Shown piece by piece: positions 1-5,906 of a stretch of DNA of 8,262 nt. Source of the stretch: Polaromonas sp. (GTDB lineage Bacteria; Pseudomonadota; Gammaproteobacteria; Burkholderiales; Burkholderiaceae_C); assembly GCA_023259235.1 (NCBI GenBank), contig JAHFQQ010000152.1, positions 1-8,262 on the forward strand, written 5' to 3'. The notes under the pieces are model-generated. The model made no database searches, had not been told where the DNA came from, and worked only from the letters and a program-made list of their open reading frames with translations. The first letter of the stretch is position 1. The number at the start of each line of letters is the position of its first letter. The position numbers were made by a program, and so were the translations under genes.

Positions 1-1321
1 GCTTGTCGATCCGGCCTTCCCGGCCAGCCAGCCAGTCGGTTTCAGGGCGCTCCTGCGTCGCGTTTTCGGCAATGTAGCGTCCGACGTTCAAGTCATAGCC
101 CATGAACTCCTGGCTCACGCAAGCCGGAATCTCCGGCGCGACGATGATGCTGGACTCCTGAACGCGCCAGACCTTGCCCTGGGCGTCATAGTTGTCGGCA
201 ACCATGAGGCCCCAACTGTCTTCGTCAAGATAGAAATCGCGCTTGGGGAAGATGTGCCGCATGCCTTCTTTCAGCGTGGCCTCGACCTTCCAGACCCGAT
301 GCAGCTCATAGCGAACGAGGTCGCGCTTGACAAAATCCGGGCCATAAATTTCGTTGTATTTGCGGCTCTTGTCAACCCACTTCCAGCTGTTGTATGGAAT
401 CACCAGTTCCTGCTTGCCGACCAGCTTCCAGCTGTAGCGGTCCATGGCGCCGGCATACATGGGATACTGATCCACCGTTTCCAGGTTTTCATAGCCTGGC
501 ACCGGGTTGTCATAGGCGAACGTTGGGGCGCGCCGAACGCGGCGTTGGCCCGGGAAGTACAGCCAGGCATCGCTCGGCTTATTCATGAACCAATGCGCTA
601 GGATGAGTTCGCCGGCATGGGCGGCGGGTGACACCACGCCGTTGAGAAGCTTCATCTCGACGCCATCCACCTCTTCAATTCCCTTGTTGTTGCGATTATG
701 GAAAGGAATCGTGACCCACTGGTCTTGCATTAGCGGCGTGCTCACACCGCTCTTGTCAGAGAAAAGCGTCGAGTAATGCTCGATGCGTCCTTCGCCCATG
801 TAGCGCAGCTCGTGGTTCCACATGGCCTCGGCGCCACTCTTGGGAATGGGGAATATGATCGCTGCTCCAATGGCCTTTTCCAGACCCCAGCCATTGGCGG
901 CAAGCTTGGCCTCCTTGGCATTGACCTTGGAGCGTTCATAGACAAAGTCAGGGAACCCGCACGAACGATGTGTCGGATAGACATCCATGCGGTAGCCCTT
1001 GATCGTCTTGACCAGGGCCATCTGACCTTCGGAGAGCTTGTCCTTGTACTTCTCGGCGTTAGTGGCATCAATCGAGTACAGCGGTTTGTCATCCTTGAAC
1101 GGGTCAATGCGCTTTTGACCGACCTTCCAGCCTGCAGGCAGGGTCGTGATGCCGCCGCTCCATTCAGGAATCAAGCCGTCTTTGCTGGCGGCTCGCTCGG
1201 CGCCGACCGGCGTCAGATCTTTGCCTAACCGGGCCACTTCCTGGTCGGTGGCACCTGCCCACGCCAATATGCTGACGCTGAGAAAACATGTGGCAAGAGC
1301 AGTTCTTGTATGTAGCTTCAT
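1..1321 (-). CDS. DUF1329 family periplasmic/outer-membrane-associated protein, partial (C-terminal end off the left edge)
   Basis: The minus-strand frame is open from an ATG at 1321 to the left edge, giving about 440 residues without a stop; the family is usually around 450 residues, so only a short tail is missing. The N-terminus (MKLHTRTALATCFL, then a hydrophobic stretch to AWAGA) is a Sec signal peptide, with the mature protein starting near TDQEVARLGKDLTP. Family hallmarks are visible: the early IPEWSGG segment, AHWFMNKPSDAWLYFPGQRR followed by VRRAP near the middle, and Y-E-L-H-R-V-W plus a DEDSW segment later. The ATG has a good ribosome site (AAGGA, 8 bases upstream). DUF1329 proteins are predicted to have a LolA-like fold and often occur beside DUF1302 proteins and RND/MMPL-type exporters, but their biochemical role is not established. 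Here it lies 53 bases downstream of the amine dehydrogenase cytochrome gene, same strand, so it is probably the distal gene of that operon. The family call is firm; any role in amine oxidation is inference. Confidence 0.9.
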   Translation of the reverse strand, partial: MKLHTRTALATCFLSVSILAWAGATDQEVARLGKDLTPVGAERAASKDGLIPEWSGGITTLPAGWKVGQKRIDPFKDDKPLYSIDATNAEKYKDKLSEGQMALVKTIKGYRMDVYPTHRSCGFPDFVYERSKVNAKEAKLAANGWGLEKAIGAAIIFPIPKSGAEAMWNHELRYMGEGRIEHYSTLFSDKSGVSTPLMQDQWVTIPFHNRNNKGIEEVDGVEMKLLNGVVSPAAHAGELILAHWFMNKPSDAWLYFPGQRRVRRAPTFAYDNPVPGYENLETVDQYPMYAGAMDRYSWKLVGKQELVIPYNSWKWVDKSRKYNEIYGPDFVKRDLVRYELHRVWKVEATLKEGMRHIFPKRDFYLDEDSWGLMVADNYDAQGKVWRVQESSIIVAPEIPACVSQEFMGYDLNVGRYIAENATQERPETDWLAGREGRIDK

Positions 1322-1329
1322 TCCGGTAT

Positions 1330-1334
1330 TCCTT
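1330..1334 (-). promoter_or_regulatory. Ribosome binding site of the DUF1329 gene
   Basis: The minus strand reads AAGGA, 8 bases before the ATG at 1321. This fixes the start and gives the gene its own strong translation signal rather than coupling to the cytochrome gene. Confidence 0.65.
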
Positions 1335-1338
1335 TTCA

Positions 1339-1350
1339 TTTCAATTGAAA
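1339..1350. repeat. 12-base perfect palindrome in the cytochrome/DUF1329 gap
   Basis: TTTCAATTGAAA reads the same on both strands and sits in the only sizeable gap inside the left-hand operon, just upstream of the DUF1329 ribosome site. It is AT-rich with no GC stem and no following T-run, so it does not look like a terminator. It could be a small operator or a chance occurrence. Confidence 0.4.
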
Positions 1351-1374
1351 ATCACAAACAGCCACTTCTGGGCA

Positions 1375-1809
1375 TCAGCGGTCTCTCAGGCGATGCACCA
1401 TAACTGGAGACATCACCTGCCGGCGCGCGGCGCTCACATCTTCCGCAGTGACGTGAGCCTCATTGGAGGCGCCGTTGAGTTCACCCAATACATAGCCAAG
1501 GACAGCCACAATGTCCTCGTTCGAAAGCGTGGAAAAACTTGGCATGGCGGCATTGAATTTCTCGCCTCCCGAAATAATCGGTCCCATCATCCCGCTGACG
1601 ACCAGCTGGGCGAAGTAGCGCCGCCCCGCCTCGGTCTTTGACCGATTGACGAGCGTCCCCGCCAGTTTTGGCGCAAAGCCAGGCATGCCCTCACCCTTCT
1701 CCTGGTGACAAACCATGCAGTTTCGGGAAAAGACTTCCAAACCACGATCCTGGGCAAAAGACTGCGCCGATGCAAGCAACACCATGGCTGCGATGAAGAG
1801 GTCTTTCAT
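1375..1809 (-). CDS. Small periplasmic monohaem c-type cytochrome of the aau cluster
   Basis: The product has 144 residues. The N-terminus MKDLFIAAMVLLASAQSFA is a signal peptide with likely cleavage before QDRG. One haem-attachment motif is present, C31-M-V-C34-H35, and M89 in NAAMPSF is the expected sixth iron ligand, so this is a class I monohaem cytochrome c exported to the periplasm. The ATG at 1809 overlaps the aauA stop codon (ATGA), indicating translational coupling; an upstream extension in the same frame is possible but would run through aauA and would place the signal peptide internally. In Alcaligenes faecalis the gene after aauA (orf-2) is likewise a small periplasmic monohaem cytochrome, so the position is conserved. 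The probable role is to take electrons from the TTQ enzyme, directly or after a blue copper protein, towards the respiratory chain; a role in cofactor maturation cannot be excluded. The family is certain, the partner is inferred. Confidence 0.93.
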   Translation of the reverse strand: MKDLFIAAMVLLASAQSFAQDRGLEVFSRNCMVCHQEKGEGMPGFAPKLAGTLVNRSKTEAGRRYFAQLVVSGMMGPIISGGEKFNAAMPSFSTLSNEDIVAVLGYVLGELNGASNEAHVTAEDVSAARRQVMSPVMVHRLRDR

Positions 1810-2336
1810 GGCGATTTCTCTGCCTCGCCGATGAGCACCGAGGTGGTGCAATGGAACATCGTGCTGGAACTGTTGCCCATGCACCAGTTGACATCGTTGT
1901 GCAGCCCCATCCGGTAACCTGGGCGTTCGCCCAGATTGGAATTGCAAAAGCAGCGGCCGCATGCGCCCTTGCCGCAGCAGTCGCTGTAGCTGACAAGGTA
2001 GTCCTTACCGTCCTTGGGGTTCCGGCAGGTGCCAATCCATGCCACCTTGGAACTTTCGGTGCCGGGCGGACAGGTGGACACCGAGCCTCCGCAGCAAGAG
2101 CACAGGTAGCCATCAACGCCGCAATAGCGCCAATAGTCGCACTGGGTGTCGTCTGGTTCCTTCTTTTTTCCTTGTGCAGCCTCGGCTGTGCGCGATACGC
2201 GGTCAAACGGCAGCACCGGGAGCGTGAGAACCGTACCAAGCAAAAGACGACCCATCCGAACCAGGGAGCTTCGACGGGACACGCGCTGTGCCGCGCGCCG
2301 GCTGCTGCGCTCAAAGAAAGTGTCAAACTGGCTCAT
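1806..2336 (-). CDS. aauA: Aromatic amine dehydrogenase small (TTQ-bearing) subunit
   Basis: The product has 176 residues. The first ~55 form a long leader with a twin-arginine-like segment (S20-R-R-S-S-L-V) and a hydrophobic stretch at about 31-43, as in this family. The mature domain carries 14 cysteines (C66 to C163), including the CSCC and C120-C121 pairs, which form a dense disulfide network. W100 in the AWIGTC segment and W151 in DVNWCM are the two tryptophans that become crosslinked tryptophan tryptophylquinone. D119, 19 residues after W100, matches the catalytic base (Asp128 in the A. faecalis enzyme), and T164 after FHC matches the active-site threonine. From memory of the families, C82 and C126 are present in aromatic amine dehydrogenase and absent from methylamine dehydrogenase, and the DYWR, WIGTC and LHNDVNWCM segments are also closer to the former. 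The enzyme oxidises primary amines in the periplasm. Both ends overlap neighbours by ATGA (aauD before, cytochrome after). Substrate preference cannot be read from the sequence. Confidence 0.95.
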   Translation of the reverse strand: MSQFDTFFERSSRRAAQRVSRRSSLVRMGRLLLGTVLTLPVLPFDRVSRTAEAAQGKKKEPDDTQCDYWRYCGVDGYLCSCCGGSVSTCPPGTESSKVAWIGTCRNPKDGKDYLVSYSDCCGKGACGRCFCNSNLGERPGYRMGLHNDVNWCMGNSSSTMFHCTTSVLIGEAEKSP

Positions 2337-2944
2337 GGCTGCACCCCTTGACTGGCGGCCTGACCGTCGATGTAGTCTTGTACCGATGCCACGTTCATCT
2401 CCTTGGCGGTAAACAGGCTCTCCAGTTGCTCACGGGAATTGACCAGACCCTTGGCCCGCACGCGGCCATTTTCATCAAGCAAGACCGCGTAAGGAAGCTT
2501 GCCAATCCGGAAGGCCATGCCCAGCTCGGTGGAAAGCACGTAGGGAAGGGATTCGACGCCGACACGGCGTGTGAAGGCAACATGCTCTGCCGCCTCGCCG
2601 TCACTGGCAAGGACCAATCGCAACCAGCCCGCCTCCGCAATTGCGATCGACTTGAGAATGGGCAGCAGTTTTTTGCACACCGGGCAGGTCGGCGAGAGAA
2701 AGAACAGCAACTGGCTGTGAACACCCGTCGCACCAACGGACACTGTTCCGCCATGCAAAGACGCAAGTTCAAAATGAGGCGCTGCATCGCCTACTTTTGG
2801 TCCGGAGTCGATCATCAACGCGCCCATGGGCGCCACCCGTTCATAAAGAATGCCGATCTGACGCGCCAGTGCGAATACCACCACCAGCAAGGCCAGTACC
2901 AGTATCCACAGCAGCAGATTGGATACAACAAGAGCATCAGTCAT
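2333..2944 (-). CDS. aauD: Membrane-anchored thioredoxin-like protein for small-subunit folding (MauD/AauD)
   Basis: The product has 203 residues. A single N-terminal membrane segment (about residues 7-27) is followed by a thioredoxin-like domain facing the periplasm. The redox motif C87-P-V-C90 lies in SPTCPVCKK, and P151 in KLPYAVLLD is at the cis-proline position of the thioredoxin fold. MauD-type proteins are needed for the cysteine-rich small subunit to accumulate with correct disulfides; disruption of this gene in A. faecalis abolished growth on aromatic amines. The gene starts 5 bases after the aauE stop with an AAAGG ribosome site, and its own stop overlaps the aauA start (ATGA), which fits a dedicated chaperone or disulfide catalyst made together with its client. 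Identity is firm; the exact thiol chemistry (oxidase or isomerase) is not resolved. Confidence 0.94.
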   Translation of the reverse strand: MTDALVVSNLLLWILVLALLVVVFALARQIGILYERVAPMGALMIDSGPKVGDAAPHFELASLHGGTVSVGATGVHSQLLFFLSPTCPVCKKLLPILKSIAIAEAGWLRLVLASDGEAAEHVAFTRRVGVESLPYVLSTELGMAFRIGKLPYAVLLDENGRVRAKGLVNSREQLESLFTAKEMNVASVQDYIDGQAASQGVQP

Positions 2945-2949
2945 CGGTA

Positions 2950-3498
2950 TTAGCCTTTCAGTTTCAACAGTTGCGGGTGGTTGGACATCAGCTGATTGGC
3001 CGCCGCGTACAAACCATACAGGGCCAGTGCACCGGCGACCACGGTGACACCATCGAGCCAGACCAAATCACGGGGAGCTGGTGCCGTGGCCGCAGCCAGG
3101 GCCAGGAAGCCCAACACAACGTTGCGCAGCACCAGTGCCCAGGAAAGATGCTGGCGCCCTTCTGGTCCGCCGCAACCGCAATCGATGGCTCGGCGTCCGC
3201 GCAACAGGTTGAGCGAAACCGCCAACGTCACCAGCACCAGCACCAGCAATACCAATGCCACTCCAATTTCGCGGGTGGCGATGGGCACGAGCAGCACCCC
3301 GCCAGTGAGTTCCGCGGTAACCAGGCTCCATGCCGCGGTAGCGGTCAATCGCGTTGGTAGCAGCCGGTATTGCTCGACGGCCATGGTAAACGCGGCCATG
3401 TCTTTGAGTTTTTGCCACCCGCCCGCCAGAAAGATGCTGGCCAGAACGGCGGCACACATGTGCGGTAAAGTTGGGTCGAGCGTGAATGCAGCGGTCAT
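2950..3498 (-). CDS. aauE: Integral membrane protein of amine dehydrogenase maturation (MauE/AauE)
   Basis: The product has 182 residues and is mostly hydrophobic, with about four or five predicted membrane segments (roughly residues 13-29, 55-75, 77-98, 119-138 and 146-167). The sequence D106-C107-G-C109-G-G in the loop after the third segment matches the conserved cysteine pair of MauE proteins, and C15 lies in the first segment. MauE is required with MauD for export and folding of the small subunit and may pass electrons across the membrane to or from MauD, although this is not proven. The gene starts one base after the aauB stop, with GGAG 10 bases upstream of the ATG, and ends 5 bases before aauD. 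Family assignment rests on the cysteine motif, size, topology and neighbours. Confidence 0.9.
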   Translation of the reverse strand: MTAAFTLDPTLPHMCAAVLASIFLAGGWQKLKDMAAFTMAVEQYRLLPTRLTATAAWSLVTAELTGGVLLVPIATREIGVALVLLVLVLVTLAVSLNLLRGRRAIDCGCGGPEGRQHLSWALVLRNVVLGFLALAAATAPAPRDLVWLDGVTVVAGALALYGLYAAANQLMSNHPQLLKLKG

Positions 3499-3499
3499 G

Positions 3500-4657
3500 T
3501 CACTGCAACTCCATCAAAGTGGCAGCTTCGCCGATTTGTTCCATGCGGTGCAGGAAGTGCGGTTTGGCTGACGCATCGAACACCGCCAGGCCCATCTTCA
3601 CGCCGTCGATAGCAAAGAGCTTTGGCGTATCGGTTTGATCGACTGTGAGTGCAATCGCATTCTGGCCGGGCAGGCGCGCCACCCGCTTTTTCTGGTTCAG
3701 ATCAAAAACCCAGATTTCCGTGGCCGGGTTTTTGTGACTGCCGTCCTTGCCGCCGACATGCATCGCGACAAACATGCGGCCGGTCTTGCGGTGTATCGCA
3801 AGAAGTTGATAGCCGCCGGGGCGCCAGGCCTTGCGCATGTCGTTGGCGCCAACCAGTGACCAGGGAGCTTCCAACCGTGGCTCTTCGCCAGACAGATCCG
3901 CCGTATGCACCAGCCCTTTGTACGAGACGAAAAAGTGTCTATCCCCAATGTTGTCGCTTTGAACAAAGACCGGATCATCCTCCGGATCGAAGAAGCGCGC
4001 ACTGCGTGTGCGCGACTTGAAGCTGCCGTTGTCATTGAGCGCTATCGTTTGCAAGGTGCCGTCACCGCACAGGGTGGAAAAGCGGTTGCCGGCGGTTTGC
4101 GATGGAATGATGATCCAGCAACCTGGCGTGGAGACTTCGGAGGCAAATTTGCGGGCCTTCAGATCAACAACCGTTACCGATGAGGCGGGAGTGGCATTTT
4201 GTACAAATAGCCAACGGCCATCGGAGGAGGGTCGAATCAGGCCCTTGTAGGGCAAGGCCTCGGCATGGCGTGGCGGAATCGAAATCTCGGTCTTGTGCTC
4301 AAGCGTCTGTGGGTCATAGATGTCCACCACATCGCTGCGCTCGCCGCGTGACAGCCGGGTGTAATACGTGGTGGCAACGTACAACTCCTGCCGGTCCACC
4401 GAGAGCGTCGAATTGCCGGCGTAGCCCGTGGCGATCATGCCAAGGTACTTGAGGGCATCGCCATCAATCACGTGCAAACGCCCGTCCACGATATGGCTCA
4501 TGGCTATATCGGAAATATAGATGCGATGCGGTGTCGCCGCTGGCATCTTTGCAACCGATAAGGTTTCGAATGTCTGATCGGCGCCTACCGCGGAAGCTGC
4601 GTAGGCGCCGGACAAGAACCCCATTGCGACAATCAAACTGAAACGCGACCAGTTCAC
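3500..4657 (-). CDS. aauB: Aromatic amine dehydrogenase large subunit (seven-bladed beta-propeller)
   Basis: The product has 385 residues from a GTG at 4657. That start is preferred because AAGGA lies 6 bases upstream and the protein then begins MNWSRFSLIV, a clean signal peptide ending near SAVGA before DQTF; a GTG at 4711 would add 18 polar residues in front of the signal. The mature protein is a periplasmic beta-propeller that cradles two-subunit active sites with AauA in an alpha2beta2 enzyme. Recognisable segments include HRIYISD, SRGERSDVVDIYDP, LQNASP-like VQNATP, GCWIIIP with LCGDG (the conserved cysteine pair), FVSYKG, PGGYQLLAIHR, and HKNPATEIWVFDL, all closely matching the A. faecalis large subunit. 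It is the first gene of the operon, and aauE follows after one base. It binds no cofactor itself. Aromatic-amine type is favoured over methylamine type by these segments and by aauA. Confidence 0.93.
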   Translation of the reverse strand: MNWSRFSLIVAMGFLSGAYAASAVGADQTFETLSVAKMPAATPHRIYISDIAMSHIVDGRLHVIDGDALKYLGMIATGYAGNSTLSVDRQELYVATTYYTRLSRGERSDVVDIYDPQTLEHKTEISIPPRHAEALPYKGLIRPSSDGRWLFVQNATPASSVTVVDLKARKFASEVSTPGCWIIIPSQTAGNRFSTLCGDGTLQTIALNDNGSFKSRTRSARFFDPEDDPVFVQSDNIGDRHFFVSYKGLVHTADLSGEEPRLEAPWSLVGANDMRKAWRPGGYQLLAIHRKTGRMFVAMHVGGKDGSHKNPATEIWVFDLNQKKRVARLPGQNAIALTVDQTDTPKLFAIDGVKMGLAVFDASAKPHFLHRMEQIGEAATLMELQ

Positions 4658-4889
4658 TATTTTTCCTTGTTGCACTGCGATACTGACCGTTTGATTTCTG
4701 CTGCGGCTCACAGTGTGTGTGGATTCTAGGAATGGCTCGTGAGACGGCGTTATCCCAAATTGGCAATACTAGGGAAAACGTTGATGCCTGGTGTGCGCAA
4801 GCGATTCAAAAACTTCCATTGAGCCTTGCAATCCAGCGTTCGTTCTGCTTTACTGTAAAGTCCGATAGTGCGCATTGCTTGATTCCTGC
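4658..4889. promoter_or_regulatory. Divergent regulatory region between aauB and the EutR-like regulator
   Basis: These 232 bases must hold the promoters of both the aau operon (minus) and the regulator (plus). On the minus strand TAGAAT (4723-4728) is a fair -10 box, but no good -35 lies at the right distance, as expected for an activator-dependent promoter. On the plus strand TTGCAA (4826-4831) and TTTACT (4849-4854), 17 bases apart, are a weak sigma-70 pair. The heptamer GTGCGCA occurs at 4793-4799 and 4868-4874, each followed within a few bases by GATTC, and might be part of an operator. No convincing sigma-54 site was seen. That regulation happens here is well supported by gene layout; individual boxes are tentative. 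Confidence 0.55.
4664..4668 (-). promoter_or_regulatory. Ribosome binding site deciding the aauB start
   Basis: The minus strand reads AAGGA followed by 6 bases and then GTG at 4657. No comparable site precedes the in-frame GTG at 4711, so the shorter protein is preferred. Confidence 0.65.
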
Positions 4890-5906
4890 ATGAACCCAAC
4901 CTCTCTTGCATCACTTGATCCGATTGACGAAAGTCCGCTCTATTCGCTGGTGCGTCGCGAAACCCATGACGCAGACGAACAGGCCATGTGCCTTCGCGAC
5001 TGGGATCAGGTTTATGAGCAGCTCTCGCCGGGGCAGTTTGAAGGCCGCTTCATGGAGATCTGCTTTCGGGGCATTCAACTGTTTCGCGAGGTGACCAATC
5101 AGTCTGTTCACGAGGAAGGATTGATGCGCGCTGGAGACCGGGTGTTGGGGGTGCCGGTCGCGATGCACGGAGAGGGTTACTTCTGTGGCCACCCCATCTC
5201 TTCTGGTGCGATCTTGACCATGGGTGGTGGTGATACCCTGGCATTCAGGGCACCGGCGCATTTCGACATCGTTGCGGTCTCTCTTCCGGCAACGGAGCTG
5301 GCGCGGTATGCCATGGATATAGAGCATCGGGACATCGAGCAGGAACTCTGCAACCGGCCAGTAATTCACACCACAAAAGAGTACGTGAACGATTTCCGTG
5401 GTTTTCTGCTGACCGCTCTGGAGTCCGTGTCACGCACACCCGCAATGTTGAAGTACGCGGCCATGCAAAAAGGGCTGGAGCTGGCGCTTCTGTCAAGTGT
5501 GGTCAAGGCCATTGGATGTGCAGAAGGTGTCGTGCGATCTGCGACTTCGCCAAAGACCCGGCACGCCATCGTCGCACGCGCGCAGGAGTATATGCGCGAG
5601 CACGTGGAAGAGCCGCTGACAGTGGAGGATTTGTGCCGCGTATTGAAAGTAAGCCGTCGCACCTTGCAGTACAGTTTTCAGGAAATCCTGCAACTCAACC
5701 CGGTGAGTTACCTGCGCGCCATGCGCCTCAACGGCGTTCGCCGCTCGCTCAAGTCTGTCGGTCCAGAGCGGCAATCGGTACAGGATATCGCAGCGCGCTG
5801 GGGTTTCTGGCATCTGAGCCACTTTGCCAATGACTATCGCTGCATGTTCGGCGAGCTCCCGTCAGAGACGCTGCGCAACTCGGCCCACCCGATCAGACTA
5901 GTCTGA
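4890..5906 (+). CDS. AraC-family transcriptional activator, EutR-like
   Basis: The product has 338 residues from the ATG at 4890; a TTG at 4875 in the same frame would add five residues, and neither start has a clear ribosome site. The N-terminal ~220 residues resemble the effector domain of EutR, the ethanolamine-operon regulator: compare W39-D-Q-V-Y-E-Q-L and GIQLFREVT. The C-terminal domain has two helix-turn-helix units, about residues 243-264 (LTVEDLCRVLKVSRRTLQYSF) shown in parts as LTVEDLC and VSRRTLQ, and about 297-320 with the very EutR-like WGFWHLSHFA. It reads away from aauB across a 232-base gap, the usual arrangement for a local activator, so control of the aau operon in response to an amine is likely. 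Its 3' end overlaps the convergent HAD gene by 9 bases. No ethanolamine ammonia-lyase genes are in view. The AraC and EutR-like calls are firm; target and effector are inferred. Confidence 0.92.
   Translation: MNPTSLASLDPIDESPLYSLVRRETHDADEQAMCLRDWDQVYEQLSPGQFEGRFMEICFRGIQLFREVTNQSVHEEGLMRAGDRVLGVPVAMHGEGYFCGHPISSGAILTMGGGDTLAFRAPAHFDIVAVSLPATELARYAMDIEHRDIEQELCNRPVIHTTKEYVNDFRGFLLTALESVSRTPAMLKYAAMQKGLELALLSSVVKAIGCAEGVVRSATSPKTRHAIVARAQEYMREHVEEPLTVEDLCRVLKVSRRTLQYSFQEILQLNPVSYLRAMRLNGVRRSLKSVGPERQSVQDIAARWGFWHLSHFANDYRCMFGELPSETLRNSAHPIRLV
5893..5906. repeat. 14-base palindrome across the convergent stop codons
   Basis: TCAGACTAGTCTGA is a perfect palindrome containing the TGA stop of the plus-strand regulator and the TAG stop of the minus-strand HAD gene. 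As RNA it could form only a five-pair stem with a CTAG loop and no T-run on either side, so it is weak as a bidirectional terminator. Confidence 0.45.

Noticed and set aside
1280..1321. Lipoprotein signal in the DUF1329 protein because of a cysteine at residue 12
   Set aside because: C12 lies at the front of the hydrophobic core without a lipobox (L-A/S-G/A-C) context; an ordinary signal peptide ending near AGA is more likely.
1375..1962. Longer 195-residue version of the cytochrome
   Set aside because: The extra 51 residues lie inside aauA, are rich in Arg/Gln/His without family character, and push the obvious signal peptide to an internal position.
2288..2953. Plus-strand open frame of 221 codons
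   Set aside because: It is antisense to aauD and part of aauA; its protein is Gln/His/Arg-rich with no recognisable domain, a typical shadow frame.
1806..4657. Methylamine dehydrogenase (mau) operon rather than aromatic amine dehydrogenase
   Set aside because: The extra cysteines and the WIGTC and LHNDVNWCM segments of the small subunit, the HKNPATEIWV segment of the large subunit, the order B-E-D-A followed by a monohaem cytochrome, and absence of amicyanin and mauG all favour the aau type. Actual substrate is still untested.
4658..4711. Longer aauB start at the GTG at 4711
   Set aside because: It lacks a ribosome site and puts a polar stretch before the signal peptide, whereas the GTG at 4657 has AAGGA 6 bases upstream.
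4658..4889. Sigma-54 promoter
   Set aside because: No GG-N10-GC pair with the TGGCA/TTGC context was found on either strand; one near match at 4790-4802 has the wrong spacing, and the local regulator is AraC-type rather than an NtrC-type activator.
5893..5906. Bidirectional intrinsic terminator
   Set aside because: The stem is only five pairs, not GC-rich, and no T-run follows on either strand.
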